Source of the DNA: Linyphia triangularis
Lineage: Eukaryota; Arthropoda; Arachnida; Araneae; Linyphiidae
Reading direction: 5' to 3'
Assembly: GCA_963978545.1 (NCBI GenBank)
Contig: OZ021725.1
Span: forward strand, 9,016,846-9,080,845
Length of the DNA stretch: 64,000 nt
Shown: positions 9,966-21,736 of the stretch, in pieces
Numbering within the stretch: position 1 is the first letter of the stretch
How the letters are laid out: each line of letters opens with the position of its first letter
The notes under the pieces: generated by a model
Told to the model about the DNA's origin: nothing
Database searches by the model: none
What the model saw: only the letters and a program-made list of their open reading frames with translations
Position numbers and translations under genes: made by a program

Positions 9966-12900
9966 TTACATTCCAATAACAGTTCGAAGTTTCTGAAAAG
10001 GAACTCTGGTTAACGGTTTCGTGAAAATGTCTGCTGCCTGATTATCACTTAAACAGTGCATCAACTTTAACTCTTCATTCTGAAATCTCTCCCGAACAAA
10101 CTTATATCGAACATCGATTTGCTTGGTTCGACTGTGGAATTCAGGATTTTGATTAGACGAAATACACTTTCGTTGTCAACTTGTAGCGTTGGCACACTTA
10201 GAGATGACACAACATCCGACAACAGTCGGTGCAACCAAACTGCTTCCTTTGAGACCTGGCTAGCAGCGATGAACTCTGCTTCTGTAGTCGAAAGAGAAAT
10301 GCACTTCTGGCGTTTGCTTGACCAGGTGATTGCTCCTTCACTATACAGGAACATCATACCTGACTTAGACTTTCTAGTCAGAGGATCTCCTGCATAATCC
10401 GCATCACAGAAAGCTTTTAACTCGGAGCTATCTCTTGATCTGTACCGGATTCCCCAGTTACAATTACCCCTCATATACTTTAACAGCTTCTTGGTTAAGC
10501 CCCAGTGCATATTCGTTGGATTGTCAAGTATCTGTGAGAGAACACTAACAGCATACGCTATATCAGGTCTCGTCACAGTAGATAGGAAGAGAAGACTTCC
10601 CACAGCTTTCCTATAAGGAACATTTTCATCAAGTTTAGTTGATGGTTCTGGAACAAATGCTCCCCTGTCCATGTTAATACAAACAGGATTTGCATTTGAC
10701 ATGTTGAATGTGTCAGGACTTTCTTGCAGTACTTCTCTTGATGGATGAAGATTGAGTCATCTTTTAGGTGTTCTATTTGCATTCCAAGGAAATAACTAGC
10801 AGGTTCTATTTGCACAGAAAATTCTGCAGTCAATTTTGTAAGGAATGTTGACAACAGTTCTTTATTTACAGTTGTCACAATGCCATCATTGACATATAAC
10901 ACCAGCAGAAGTGACTTGTCGTTGCTCACAAAGAGACAAGGGTCTGAATCCATCTGATTAAGATAACAAGTCACAAGAAAGTTCTAAAATCTTTGATTCC
11001 AACTTCTCGGAGATTGCTTGAGACCATAAGTACTCCTTAGGAGTTTGCAAACTCTTCCTGATCCATCTTCAAATCCAGGCGGTTGTTCCATGTAGATTTC
11101 CTCTTCTAACTTGCCGTAAAGAAACGCTGTCTTCACATCAAATTGGGCCTGGTCAAGATGACGATTTACAGCAACACTCAAAATTGACCTTGAAGAAAAA
11201 AATTGAAGTTTTCTTGGAAGTTTATCCCAAATTTCTGAAAGAAGCCCTTCGCGACAAGTCGCCTTGTATCTTTCCATCTGCATTTTCTTTTACGTTGAAT
11301 ACTCAACGATTCTTGATTGCCTTTCGATCTGTAGGCTCCACTAGATCCCAGGTGTGATTTTCCTTCAGTGATACTATTTCCTCTTCCATAGCTGCAATCC
11401 GCTTTTTAGCATCCACCGAATTCACAGCAGCTAAATGTGTATCAGGAACCTCAGCCATAACGACATAATCCTTTAAGTACTCTGGTTTTCTTCTTCCTCT
11501 TCCTGCGACACTTGGAACCACCTCTTGAGAAGTGTCCACGTCTGCTTCATGATTAGCAGAAGTTCCAGACCCAGCTTCGACATGGGAGTGTTCTTCATCT
11601 GGTGTGGTAGAAGAATCCTCAGGCTTCAATGTGAAAGAGAATTTCTCTGCAGTGTTTCTTCTCTTTGTTGTTCACAAACTTCTTGGAATGGCACTGTTAG
11701 CTCTTCTCTAAACATCACATCTCGGCTCAGTATGACCTGGTCCTTCTCATTCACATAGATTCTGTATCCATCTTTATCGCCACTGTATCCCACTAAGAAA
11801 CCTCTGTTGCTCTTCTTATCCCATTTTCTTCTTTTCTGTTTGGGTACATGAACCATGCACTCAGTACCAAATACCCTGAAATGGCTAATGGAAGGAGAAG
11901 CATCTTTTCCTTTCCACAGTTCATATGGTGTCTTGTCCTTTACTGATGTTGGACCAGTTCTATTCAACACTTATACAACAGTATTGACTGCTTCTGCCCA
12001 CAGCCGCACAAGAAGATCTTTGGAATGAAGCATACTTCTTGAGCTTTCCACAATGGTCCTTTTCTCACGCTCTACACTACCATTTTGCTGAGGAGTGTAT
12101 GGCATGGAGACACGATGTGTTATCCCCTCTGTCTCTAAAACATGCAGGACACCTGCATTCTTAAACTCGGACCCGCCATCAGTCAGAAGCTCCTTGACGA
12201 CAATTCCCAGGTTGCTGACTTCTTTAAGATATATCTTCAGACACTTTGTCACCTCACTTTTCTGTTGAAGGAAGAAAACTCTCCTAAACTTGCTGAAGTC
12301 ATCCTTAAAACACAAAAAATATCGAGCACCTCCCAAAGATTTCTCTTGCATTGGCCGGGCAAGATCAGCATGGATAATTTCCCCTGGCTTGGTTGGCCTG
12401 TCTTTTCTTGAACCGAAGCTTCTTCTGAGTTGCTTTCCGAAAGCACAGCCATTGCAAAACACCTCTGTGACATCAACATCAATTTCATGTTTTAAGACGG
12501 TCTTCAGGTGGGCTTTATTCTGATGACCCAACCGTTCGTGCCATAGTTGCAACGAGTTCCAAGTGACAGCAACACATACCTCAGCAGAATGCATCGGTCG
12601 TCTAACTCGCATTTGTAACACATAGAGGGAACGAGAAGTCAGTACTCCTTCCAGGCGAACTACTCCATCTCGAGTGAAAGAGCACCCTTCTCTCTGAGCA
12701 TGGTAGTCGAAACCTCTACTAGTGGTTTGTCCAATAGAAAAAAGGTTCTTGCTGATGTCAGGTATGTACCATGCATTCTTCAAATGATTGCTCGCCCATT
12801 TACCATTAACTTCCATGTTCCTTGACCAAGAGCAAGTTGTGCATTGCTGTTACCTACATATACTTCCTTTGGAACAGTGAAGGGCTCAAATGACACAAAG

Positions 12901-13515
12901 TAATTCTTGCACTTTGTCATATCGGCAGATGCCCCAGAGTCGGCAATCCAGACTTCATTTTCTAGAACTCCATCAATCGTGCAGACAAACGCATCTCCAT
13001 CAGTCGGCTTTTTCTCAGAAGTTTTCTTCCTACAATTACGGGCTAAATGTCCAGGCTTCCTACAGATGTAACACTTCCATTCAAAATTCTCCAGCTTCGA
13101 ACGTTGCTTCTGGTCGTGGACACCCTTTTTAGCACCTTTGAAGCCTACGAGAGATGTACTATCGGATTTTGAAGGTAGTCTCATTTCTATCAGGCGAAGT
13201 CTTTCAGGGAGTTTGTTTACAGTTCTGTCCGTAATTGAAACAGACTCCCAGACGCTTTTACACTCGAAATACTCTGATGGTAGAGTAGACATGATTCGAC
13301 TCATCAGCAGGAGGTCTGGAAGCTTAGTTTGTGCCAATTTAGAAAGTTCGTCATTCAACTCACTAAAATTTTTCTGCAACCGCGAAATATGGGTGACAAC
13401 ATCTTCAGTTGGATCTTTGCTAACACTGAAGAATTGTTCCATGAGACGATCCACACGTTGCCCAGAGCTCTGCTCATAACATGGCAGACCGTTAATTGTC
13501 TGAGGTTTTTTGAAA
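9966..13515 (-). pseudogene. Ty1/copia retrotransposon gag-pol, 5'-truncated and broken
   Basis: The minus strand encodes, in copia order, the C-terminal half of Gag with a CCHC knuckle (CYICRKPGHLARNC), aspartic protease (WIADSGASADM), an integrase zinc-binding region (WHERLGHQNKAH, CNGCAFGK), integrase core with D in HADLARP, D in LTDGGSEF and E in VEREKRTI, reverse transcriptase (FDVKTAFLYGKLEEEIYMEQ), and RNase H (CDADYAGD, STTEAEFIAA). The RT active site reads YVND rather than the normal YVDD. Lesions include a nonsense TAA at 11971-11973, TGA near 11304, and frameshifts near 12800, 11630, 11220, 10700 and 10070. The pol end is TAA at 9966-9968. The Gag N-terminus, primer-binding site and 5' LTR are absent beyond ~13515. 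Confidence 0.93.
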
Positions 13516-14565
13516 GAAAAAGTCCAATGTATGTAAACTATGTCACTATGTAGATAAAATATTAAATGCAGGATGAAATCCAAATCAAGAAAAAGTATTT
13601 TAGGAGAGAATCAAAATTTTTACAATATCACAAATGGAACCCTTTTAAATCTTAAAAAGTGGGAAAATAAAAATTAACACACATGTACATGTAGTCCATT
13701 TTAAGTACAAAATAACGCAAAGAACTAGGTGCCTAAAGTGCAGTCGTACAAAAAATAAACATCAAGAAACATATTCTTAAATTTTTTGTTTAAAAACAAA
13801 AAGTGCCTTAGAAAACAACTTTCGACTGTACATCTTATCATTGACCGACTTTAAAAACAAAGAACTTATTTTCAAGTGGATTTTATATCAGTTCATTATC
13901 ATCCTCATTTCCTATCTTGCCATGGGGAGTATAAGACCTTCAGTCTAGTTCTCCATCGTCTCCTGCAGCAACCCTAGCTTCTCTCCAGCTCGCCCATCCG
14001 ACCCTAGATCTCTCGCTTTCAATCATTCTTCTTCATATTATATCCTAAGATGGCGTCTTTTCTCTGGTGCCGTTTGAAATTTTTTGAACTCCCATTTTCA
14101 AGACAAGGGCAGTTAGGCGCCATCTTCTAATTTTAATTTTCACATCCGTTGGTCTTTATTTTGTTTTTTTAAAGAGTATTTCATTTGTAATTGTGTTTGT
14201 CCAGAAGATTTTTGTCCCTTTAAAAGTGTTTAACACAGCCATATACGTCTTTTAATTTTGAGCATCTAGAAGAATACGTGATCGAAATCATCTAGTGTAA
14301 ACTCCTCTATCCGATCTTAATACACTAATGAGAGGATAATGACGCCGCGTCAGATTTGCCTCCATTAAGTACACACCTATCTTTGGCAGTAGTCGAGGTC
14401 CGAACGCATAATCCGCCGATCATGAACTCTATTTTTGTACAATTCCTTGATAATTTTATATATTTTTACAGAGTGCCATAAATTTCTAAACTTTGTCTCA
14501 ATCTAACCAGTATTATTGATCCAAAGCTTTTCTGAAGTCAGTAAGGTTCAAGCAGAGAGTAGCAT
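13516..14565. other. Spacer without recognised gene
   Basis: Mostly AT-rich. A GC-richer patch at 13915-14030 has long open readings on the minus strand (for example VGWASWREARVAAGD) and could be a retroelement scrap, but I cannot assign it. Short inverted GATGGCGTC and GGCGCCATC sit at ~14049 and ~14118. Confidence 0.5.
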
Positions 14566-14734
14566 AAAGCTTGGCGTCCACTATCGCTGAGCAGAGTGGA
14601 TTAGATTAGAGCCAATTACAAGACTGTCAATGTCCATTGTAGCTTGAGGCTCGTGCTATAGTAGACATTGGCAGCCTTGTAATTGGCTCTAATCCACTCC
14701 ACTCTGCTCTGCTCAGCGATAGTGGCAAGCTTTA
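14566..14734. repeat. Hairpin (fold-back) element, ~70 bp arms
   Basis: The left arm, from AAAGCTTGGCGTCCACTATC onward, is the reverse complement of the right arm ending GATAGTGGCAAGCTTT. Arms of roughly 70 bp enclose a ~25 bp loop, with few mismatches (for example GTCC versus GCC). The transcript would form a long hairpin. It is probably a small MITE or the core of an inverted duplication. Confidence 0.85.
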
Positions 14735-14899
14735 CAATGTAAGCATTATTCAATTATGGTTTTTAGGGTGAATGTACGAGGGATAGTATATTTTTTATTA
14801 GATGGCACGCTTCAGATAATTTTCTATATATTTTTGTTAACATGCATAAAACATTTTCAGCAAAATACGCCCAGTGCCTAAAGTTCAACTGTAACATCA

Positions 14900-15330
14900 G
14901 TGAGGTGCTCATGTACAATTAACTGATACAACACCTAGACAAAAAAGATCTCTTTTGTCTAATGTTTAACGTGCCTGTCTTCTGATCTACGAGCCCCCGG
15001 TTCGACTCTCCGTTAGTGCACATGGCTAAATTGGTGACCCGCACGTTGCTTGCGTGCGTGTTGCTGTGAGTCATCAGAGGTTGCTTTCTGTATGGCAGTG
15101 AATCGCCAAAGATGCCAAGAAGGTAGTGTGGAAGTAGTGCAGTATTTTCAGAATGTATCGATAGATGGCACCATGATTCAATGTTCCGGTAGTTACCAAT
15201 GTAGTGATGTGCGCTAACGGGGAGTCGAAACGGGGACTCCTATATCAAAAGACAGGCGAGCAAACCACTAGACAAAAGAGATCTTTGGTGTCTAAGGGTT
15301 GTATCTGTTATTTGTACACGATACCATCAC
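14900..15330. mobile_element. Fold-back element with tRNA-like arms
   Basis: Arms of about 125 bp (14900-15024 and 15208-15330) are imperfect inverted copies. Each arm contains a tRNA-like B box (GGTTCGACTC on plus in the left arm, GTTTCGACTCC on minus in the right arm) and a GTGCCTGTCTTCTGATC / GCCTGTCTTTTGATA stretch like a tRNA anticodon arm. It looks like two tRNA-derived SINE ends joined head to head around a ~180 bp centre. Pol III promoter function is inference. Confidence 0.7.
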
Positions 15331-16740
15331 AATCAGTTTAAAAAATAATCTCGAAGGATTTTGATATCAATTTCTAAAATTTAGTTTTAAAATAAACTAC
15401 AATCGTAAAAATTGTAGATTTAACAATAACTTGTTAAACGGGAACAACAAAATGTAAACAAAACAAATGATGAATTTAAAATACATAAAACAAAATATAA
15501 CATAGAAAGATAATGTGTAAAATAAAAATGAGGAATTATAATTTATATGATTACAAAATATTAATTGCTAAAATATCTCAAGATTAATCTAAATTACGAT
15601 TGTAATGTCACTCAAAGAAAGATAGTCTAAATTACAAAGAGCCTAGCATTGCAAAAGAATGCTTATCCTTAATAGACGAAAAAGATGTCACACTTGCAGC
15701 TTCAAAATATGGAAAAGCAGCAGAAAACTGATTGTTAAAATTTTTTATACAAATATATTCTTTTTTATATATTCAATTTTCATTTATGAGACATAACTTT
15801 AGAACTTCCAAACTTCTTTTTTTTTTGTGTGTGTGTATTTTTCAACACCAGTAAGTTTTCAAAGAATGTATTCCGTCCTAGCCCTGTCTCACAGAAGGCA
15901 CGAATCTTCCTACCAGCTGCAAACGTTCATTGGTCAAAAATGACATCATTATTTCCTTGGCAACAAAATGTCCATATTTGGCTAAATATCTCTACTAGGA
16001 ATGTTTGGCGAATATAATTCGTAGATAATGAACATAAAGCGCCAAAAGTAACAATCCAATTTCGAAAAAGCATTGCAGCATGCAAACAAGCTGAAGCGCC
16101 ATTTTTATTTATTGTATCCGCTACGCACGAGGAGGAAAAAATTCTATCCAGGTAGTACTTTTTAAAATACTAATGTACTAATTATTTTCTTGTAAATGTG
16201 TTACATAACAATCACGTATCCAGTGTTATTTTTAGGTAATTGGTAAACATAAGTTATTTTGATGATTTCAACTGTTTATCTACTAATAACCTAGAAAATG
16301 CATTAAGCGCGTTTTTGTTGTGCTGGTTATAATTATTATCTTAAACTATCGTTTGGGTACCCGAGCAGCCTTGATACGTTCTTGTAACTACTAGTTCATT
16401 TCTCAAGTTATGTACTAATATAGTTGTTTAATATTTCAGAACATCAGTAATAACATTTATCTACATTCAATAAACATCTAGGTAGTCATAAATGAGAGCT
16501 TGCGAGTTTCAAAATGATCGAAATAGAAAATGCAGTGTGTAATAATAATAATTACAAAGTAATATACCAGTGTCTTCTACATGTAATTTGATTCTTATTG
16601 TTTTTTGAACGGTTGATGAAAGTGAAATAGCTAACTTTTTTCTATATGCATCTGAATTAAAAATTTGTATTAACAGTTGAGAAGTAAATTGTTAGGTTAT
16701 TTTTTAAGAGATTCTCAATTTACTAATTAATAACTTGTTT
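15331..16740. other. Spacer; carries a 40 bp block also found inverted at 24.77 kb
   Basis: No supported gene. The block GGCACGAATCTTCCTACCAG CTGCAAAC at ~15895-15925, followed by an ATTGG (inverted CCAAT) box, occurs inverted at ~24775-24806. Downstream, a GC-richer run to 16150 ends in CCAGGTAGT, which could be a splice donor, but no coding frame supports it. Confidence 0.45.
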
Positions 16741-16744
16741 ACAA

Positions 16745-16975
16745 TATGAATGCCCATCTGATGGCTGTGGGGTTAGCGCACTGGCTCTGGTCAGAGGTGC
16801 AGGGTTCGTCATGGTTTGTAATCCATGTTAAGCATGGATGTTCGTCGTGGTTTGTAATCCACGTTAAGCATGGATGTTCGCCGTGGTTTGTAATCCACGT
16901 TAAGCTGTAGGTCCAAGGCTGATTAGCCGTTACTGTGCATAAAAATAGGTTGTTCAGCGTACTAACCAACCATCT
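16745..16975 (+). mobile_element. tRNA-derived SINE with internal triplication
   Basis: The tRNA-like head GGGGTTAGCGCACTGG (A-box-like) is followed by GTGCAGGGTTCG. Then come three tandem copies of a ~42 bp unit around TCGTGGTTTGTAATCCACGT TAAGCATGGATGT, each holding a small palindrome (ATGGTTTGTAATCCAT or GTGGTTTGTAATCCAC). The tail GGCTGATTAGCCGTTACTGTGCA recurs in similar form at 18745-18810. The minus-strand open frame with repeated WITNHDEHPCLT is an artefact of this repeat. Confidence 0.7.
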
Positions 16976-17041
16976 TTTCTTTCTTTTTTTTTTAAATTTT
17001 ATCTAGAGCCATGTCATCAGTTATTTTTATATTAGTGAATT

Positions 17042-17228
17042 GACGATAGTGGCTATCCGTTCAACCTTCTTTCGCTCCTAGCTAGACCGCGAGATTGCGG
17101 GTTTGAGTCCCGTGTTAGGCATGGGTGTTTGTAAATGTATGTTGGCTTGTCTAATGACGAATGTTTCGGCGCATTATAGCCCTCATGTTGCTGACGGTGC
17201 CAGATAATCTGAATACAACCAACCAACT
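17042..17228 (+). mobile_element. tRNA-derived SINE, plus orientation
   Basis: Contains a B-box-like GGTTTGAGTCCCGTG preceded by CTAGACCGCGAGATTGCG, then a body GTATGTTGGCTTGTCTAATG and GGCGCATTATAGCCCTC. The same body appears in reverse at 18413-18622, which has a better preserved tRNA-like head, so this is a repeated family rather than a tRNA gene. Confidence 0.8.
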
Positions 17229-17374
17229 TTCGCTCCTAGAATTTGTTAAATATTATTTTAAGGGTCATAATGTTAGAAAGCTTCTTTCAACAGTTGCATT
17301 TGAAATTAGCAAAATGCACAAGGAATTGAACTCAATTTTGTCTTCCAAATTCTGCTTCGATGGCATCTTTGAAA

Positions 17375-17755
17375 CAGTGACCACAGACCTGGAAATCAGG
17401 GAAATGTCGGGAAGTTTTCTGATTCTGGATTTCTCGGGGAGTTTTTAAAATGTCACAAAAATCAGAGACATTTTCTTTATACTGAAGGTACGTTTCCCTG
17501 TTCATCCGTGTTTTTGTGCAATTTTCCTGGAAAATTGTGATTGTCATTGCTAGAAATGTCCTGTTTCAGAATAATTCAAACTTTTCATTACTGCCAAAAT
17601 TATTTTTAAAAAATTGGCATATTATCTCTGGCATACATGTTCCATTTGATCAGTGTGTTTACAAGTAGCAGTAAAATCGGGGATTTTTTAGAAATATCAG
17701 GGAAATCCGGAAACTTTTTTTTCCTGAATTTTGTGGCCACTCTACGAAATCATTT
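17375..17755. mobile_element. MITE with imperfect TIRs
   Basis: The left end CAGTGACCACAGACCTGGAA is matched by the inverse of the right end (read as AGAGTGGCCACAAAATTCAGG). Inside both ends are TCAGGGAAAT/TCCGGAAAC-type boxes about 40 bp in. No coding. The CAGnGTGNCnAC ends suggest a hAT-like non-autonomous family. The target duplication is not clear. Confidence 0.55.
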
Positions 17756-18412
17756 AAATAGATTTTATAAACATTTACCATATTTTGTTAGGGAGAAAAC
17801 TCTGCACAGTCTGTTTTTTGCTATCAATGTGAAGTTTCTTCTAAAGATGAAAAATGATAGCATGGAGTAAAGATTTGCATTTGTAACGACTGATAGGTAC
17901 TGCTAATTCTATCGTCGTATTTTTAGCGTTAGTAATTTAATTGGTTTTTTTATTCATTTAAATCTTCTGAAAGTGTGAATATTTTTATAAGCACTATTTC
18001 TCAATGGTAGAAATTTAGTGTGAAGTTTGAATACCAGCAATGTTATATTTTTAAGCGTTGTTCCAAAGAAGCCTTTTTTTATTGTGTTACAATAATAACA
18101 AAATAAAGTGGTCCTTAGTTTGAATTTAGGATTTAAACGGTAGAAAAAGAGAAGAACACTACGTCTTACTTTTGGCTTATATTTTATTCAAAAAAGGAGA
18201 AGAAAGTGTTGCCATATGCATAAAACATTACATGAAAATAAACGATGCCACTCAATTATACACAATACAAATTAAACACTGGATTTTCAACAGTTTGCCT
18301 TAAATGAACTTTGTACTGTTTCCAATAATAATTTTTGCGGCTTCAAAACCTTTGGTGCTTGGAATCATCTCTGCTGCTTATTAGTGACTAGTTACTTATA
18401 ATTTGCAGGTTA

Positions 18413-18622
18413 TAGGAGGCAGATATTGGGTTGGTTGTTTTCAGATTATATGGCGCCGTCAGCAACACGAGGGCTATAATGCGCCGAAACATTCGTCATT
18501 AGACAAGCCAACATACATTTACAAACATCCATGCCTAACACGGGACTCGAACACGCAACCTCGCGGTCTAGGAGTTAGCACGCTCACCACTATACCGTTT
18601 GGTCGGCTGGCGGATATTGGGA
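18413..18622 (-). mobile_element. tRNA-derived SINE, minus orientation
   Basis: Read on the minus strand: GGTATAGTGGTGAGCGTGCT (A-box region), CTAGACCGCGAGGTTGCGTG, then GTTCGAGTCCCGTGTTAGGC (B box) and the same body as 17042-17228. The plus-strand open frame here is an artefact. With 17042-17228 it forms an inverted pair about 1.2 kb apart. Confidence 0.8.
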
Positions 18623-18734
18623 GGAATGACAAGGCTACCTGAAGTGTTAAGAATAAATATTTACTTATAGCCAAGTTTCAGTGGAAAGTTTTAAAATATA
18701 TTTTCTTCAACTAAACTTGTAATTTGAAAGTCGC

Positions 18735-18815
18735 TTTAAACTGCAGATCCACGCCTGATTAACCGTTATTGTGCACAGGTATGGGATGTTGAGCGCACAA
18801 ACCAGCCTCAACTAA
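18735..18815 (+). mobile_element. SINE tail fragment
   Basis: GATCCACGCCTGATTAACCG and GATGTTGAGCGCACAAACCA correspond to the tail of the SINE at 16745-16975 (GGTCCAAGGCTGATTAGCCG, GTTGTTCAGCGTACTAACCA). The head is missing. Confidence 0.55.
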
Positions 18816-21457
18816 ACATTCACAAAATAAAGAAAAGTGTTTAAGAACGTTGACTAAGCAGTGGTGTGGGTTTTTCCACCACTTTTGCAAAACAGTGCCT
18901 TTCCTAATTAATAATATCTTTCATATTAGTATCTTAAATGTACTCATGTTCATCGGAAAGCTATAACATTTTCTAAAATATACTATTATTTATGTCTGTC
19001 AGCAGTTTGGCCTGAAAATAGTAAATTTGACAACAATGACCAGGTAAAGTTTAACCTGCTACCAGTTAAACAAAATTAGTCCTGAACTTTCATCATAAAT
19101 TTGATAATTACTTGCATAGAATACTAATTTCTCTTCTGCCTTTCAATTAAAAAAGATGTGAAGATGTTATCTATATTTTTCTGAAATTTTTAACTCACAC
19201 CAATATCATTAATCTCTGATTTCACAATTTTTGTAACTTTGTTTACATTTTAAACTTCTGTGTTTAACTTTGAACTGTTGCCAGATATATTTGAATTTTG
19301 TCTAAACTTGGGTATATAATGAAGAATATAATAATAGTGTGTATGGTAGTGTTCAAAATAATGGTAGTGTTCAAAATAATCCATGGTAATTAAGATACCA
19401 TTTAGAATTTTTTTTAATTGGCATTTAAAATTTGTTTGGAATTCTTTTCATGATTACATAAGATGCAGTAAGTGTTTCATGATTAGAGGTATCTACCAAA
19501 TAATTTTTTGGTGGTTTCTTTTAAAAATATTTTACATCTGGGGCTTGAGAATCCATTCTATTAATGTAAAGTATTTTATGTGAAAGAATCTACCAAAATA
19601 ATTGCCTTCCAAATTGTTTTTATATAGCTAAAGGGATCCCTAGCTAAATAATATTCAAAGGGAACATCAGTCCTAAAGTGCAAATAATTTTAAGATCTAC
19701 TAATTTTAATTTTTAGTTACTAATGCTTATTTATCCTCTGTTTCAAATTAAATAGTTGATCTGGGATTGAATCCAATGGTGGTGATTGGGGGGTGTTAGT
19801 TATATTACTTTCAAAAACACTTAAACTTAAAAAAGTTAGAGGGTAACTGCCTTCCTCTGCCAGTTGCCACACCGATTATATTAGTATTAAAAATTAATGT
19901 GCTACTTTTAAAATTTGCATTGATTTTCTTTATATTTTTAATGTAGTATATTATATAAACACTAGTAAATAATTTTGTTTTCTCTTGATTTGTTCTAAAT
20001 TATCTTGTATTTTTTCCAATAGTTCTCTGCTTCTGCCAAAGAGAGATTTCTGTGAATTGGCAGTAGGTAAGTCATTCTGTGAAGTCAGGAAACCACTAAA
20101 TAATGTTTGTTTTTTGGTGGCATATCATTTTTGTATTAATGTCATCAATTACAAATGTTTTTTGGTTATTAGTCAAAATATACAAAAACAGGGAATGCAA
20201 TACGTCATCCTCTTTTCATCCAAGACCTTAATAAGTGTTTCCTGTGCTATGACTTTCAATAAAGTTTTTTATGCTGTTTTGCCTTGTATATTTTGCTGCA
20301 GAATAAACTTTTTAAATGTTTTCCATTGTTATTTCAACGATTTTAAGATTATTAAAACTTCACAATCTTTTCAGTACCACAGATGCCAAATGCATTATCT
20401 AAAGTTCTAACTTTCCATGATATTTTCCATCTTAAATTTTTTTAAACTTCAAATACACTTGGAAACTAAATTGTGAAACAAGTGAAGTGTATTTCTTTGT
20501 CACTAGACATATTATTTGATAATTTTTTTGTTAAATAATCACAGATAAACCAAATAAATTCGGGACTGAAAGGGATTAAAACTGACAAAATTACAGTATA
20601 ATTATCACAAATTTATGAAAACCCCTATGAAATGTCCCTCATATATATAGTCAAACCAACGTCGTGAAGTAACTTAACATGAAATCCTGTTTGATGCAAA
20701 GTAAAAGCAGTTCTCTGTACTTAAAAACTTAGTTAATTTATTTGTTTAGCACAAACAATTTCAGCGGTCCCATCGACTTAACATTAAAGGGGTTTGACTG
20801 TACTGTATTTTACAAATTCTGCATTTAAAAATGGGTAAAGCTAAAAGTGTATTAAGTTAGTGCTTTTGAAGGAGCAATAAAATATAAACTGAAATTAGTG
20901 TTGAGTATTATTTAATTCGTTGATTTAGAATAAATGTCATTTAATTGATTTGATTTTTAGGGCTTACCCAAATATTAAACCACAAAACTTTGATAAACAA
21001 GATGATAATTTTAATCATTTTAGAATTTTCCAACGACGGCTGTGCATTAAGTCCACTTGACTGATAATTTTCCATTTTAAACTTATTTTAGGTTGATGTA
21101 TGACCTGAAAGCATCAAATAATGCTGGATATTCAGGCCAATTTCGGTTTGTAGCATCAGAGTAAAAATGTTTAGATATTTTCTCGACTCTACAACTGTAT
21201 AGGGGATTCTACATAAGGATGTGAGCTCTAAAAATCTCTCCCGTTTCAAATTTTTCCCAAGTGACAGACAGTAAGTTTGAACATTTATGAAATGAGAGAA
21301 AAGATTTTTGAATGAGTTCTGTCGGTGAAGAGACTCGCATGACCTTCGACAGCCAGAATTCTTCCTCTTTATTTTTCTGCCCCACTTTTGTTTCAAAGGA
21401 TTGACTGAGCAAGTATCAAAAACATTATTAAAAATGAGTTCAGAGTTAAAACAATAG
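18816..21457. other. AT-rich spacer, nothing recognised
   Basis: No coding region I can support. A perfect short duplication GGTAGTGTTCAAAATAAT lies at ~19343-19379. Minus-strand readings at 21090-21470 show protein-like scraps (for example DATNRNWPEYPALFDAFRSY) that I cannot assign. Confidence 0.5.
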
Positions 21458-21736
21458 ATGCAACCGAGGTGGAATTCCAATAATAAATCGAAATATCTCG
21501 AAGCTTTTCAGAATTGTGAACTTTTTTGGAATATTTGCCACATGGATTATTCTAATAAAATTAAAAGAGACAAAATACTTTTGGAGCTTTATGAAGATTT
21601 AGTTGTAATGAATATTGTTGTAGTCGATATTCCATTTTTAAGGAATAAAATAAAAAGCATAAAATCGACATATAAGCAAGAAAATCTTAAAGTTGCGGCT
21701 TCTAAAAAAAGAATTGAAGAACTATATATACAATAA
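21458..21736 (+). pseudogene. MADF-like domain remnant
   Basis: A 92-residue reading resembles a MADF domain, the DNA-binding Myb/SANT-like fold common in arthropod regulators and transposon accessory proteins. It shows YLEAFQNCELFWNICHMDYS, then KRDKILLELYEDL, and FLRNKIKSIKSTYKQE followed by KVAASKKR. The order (acidic/aromatic FW..., Y.NK..R, then the KI..lr..Y..E..K...SKK helix) fits the family. It stops right after the domain, and nothing recognisable follows, so it is more likely an exon or a decayed transposon ORF than a whole gene. Confidence 0.5.

Noticed and set aside
16739..16969. Minus-strand ORF with repeated WITNHDEHPCLT
   Set aside because: Translation of the triplicated SINE unit, not a protein repeat.
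18403..18642. Plus-strand ORF containing a plausible protein-like stretch
   Set aside because: It is the reverse of a tRNA-derived SINE whose other copy lies at 17042-17228.
21088..21480. 130-codon minus-strand ORF
   Set aside because: Protein-like scraps fall in several frames and match no family I can name; left unannotated.
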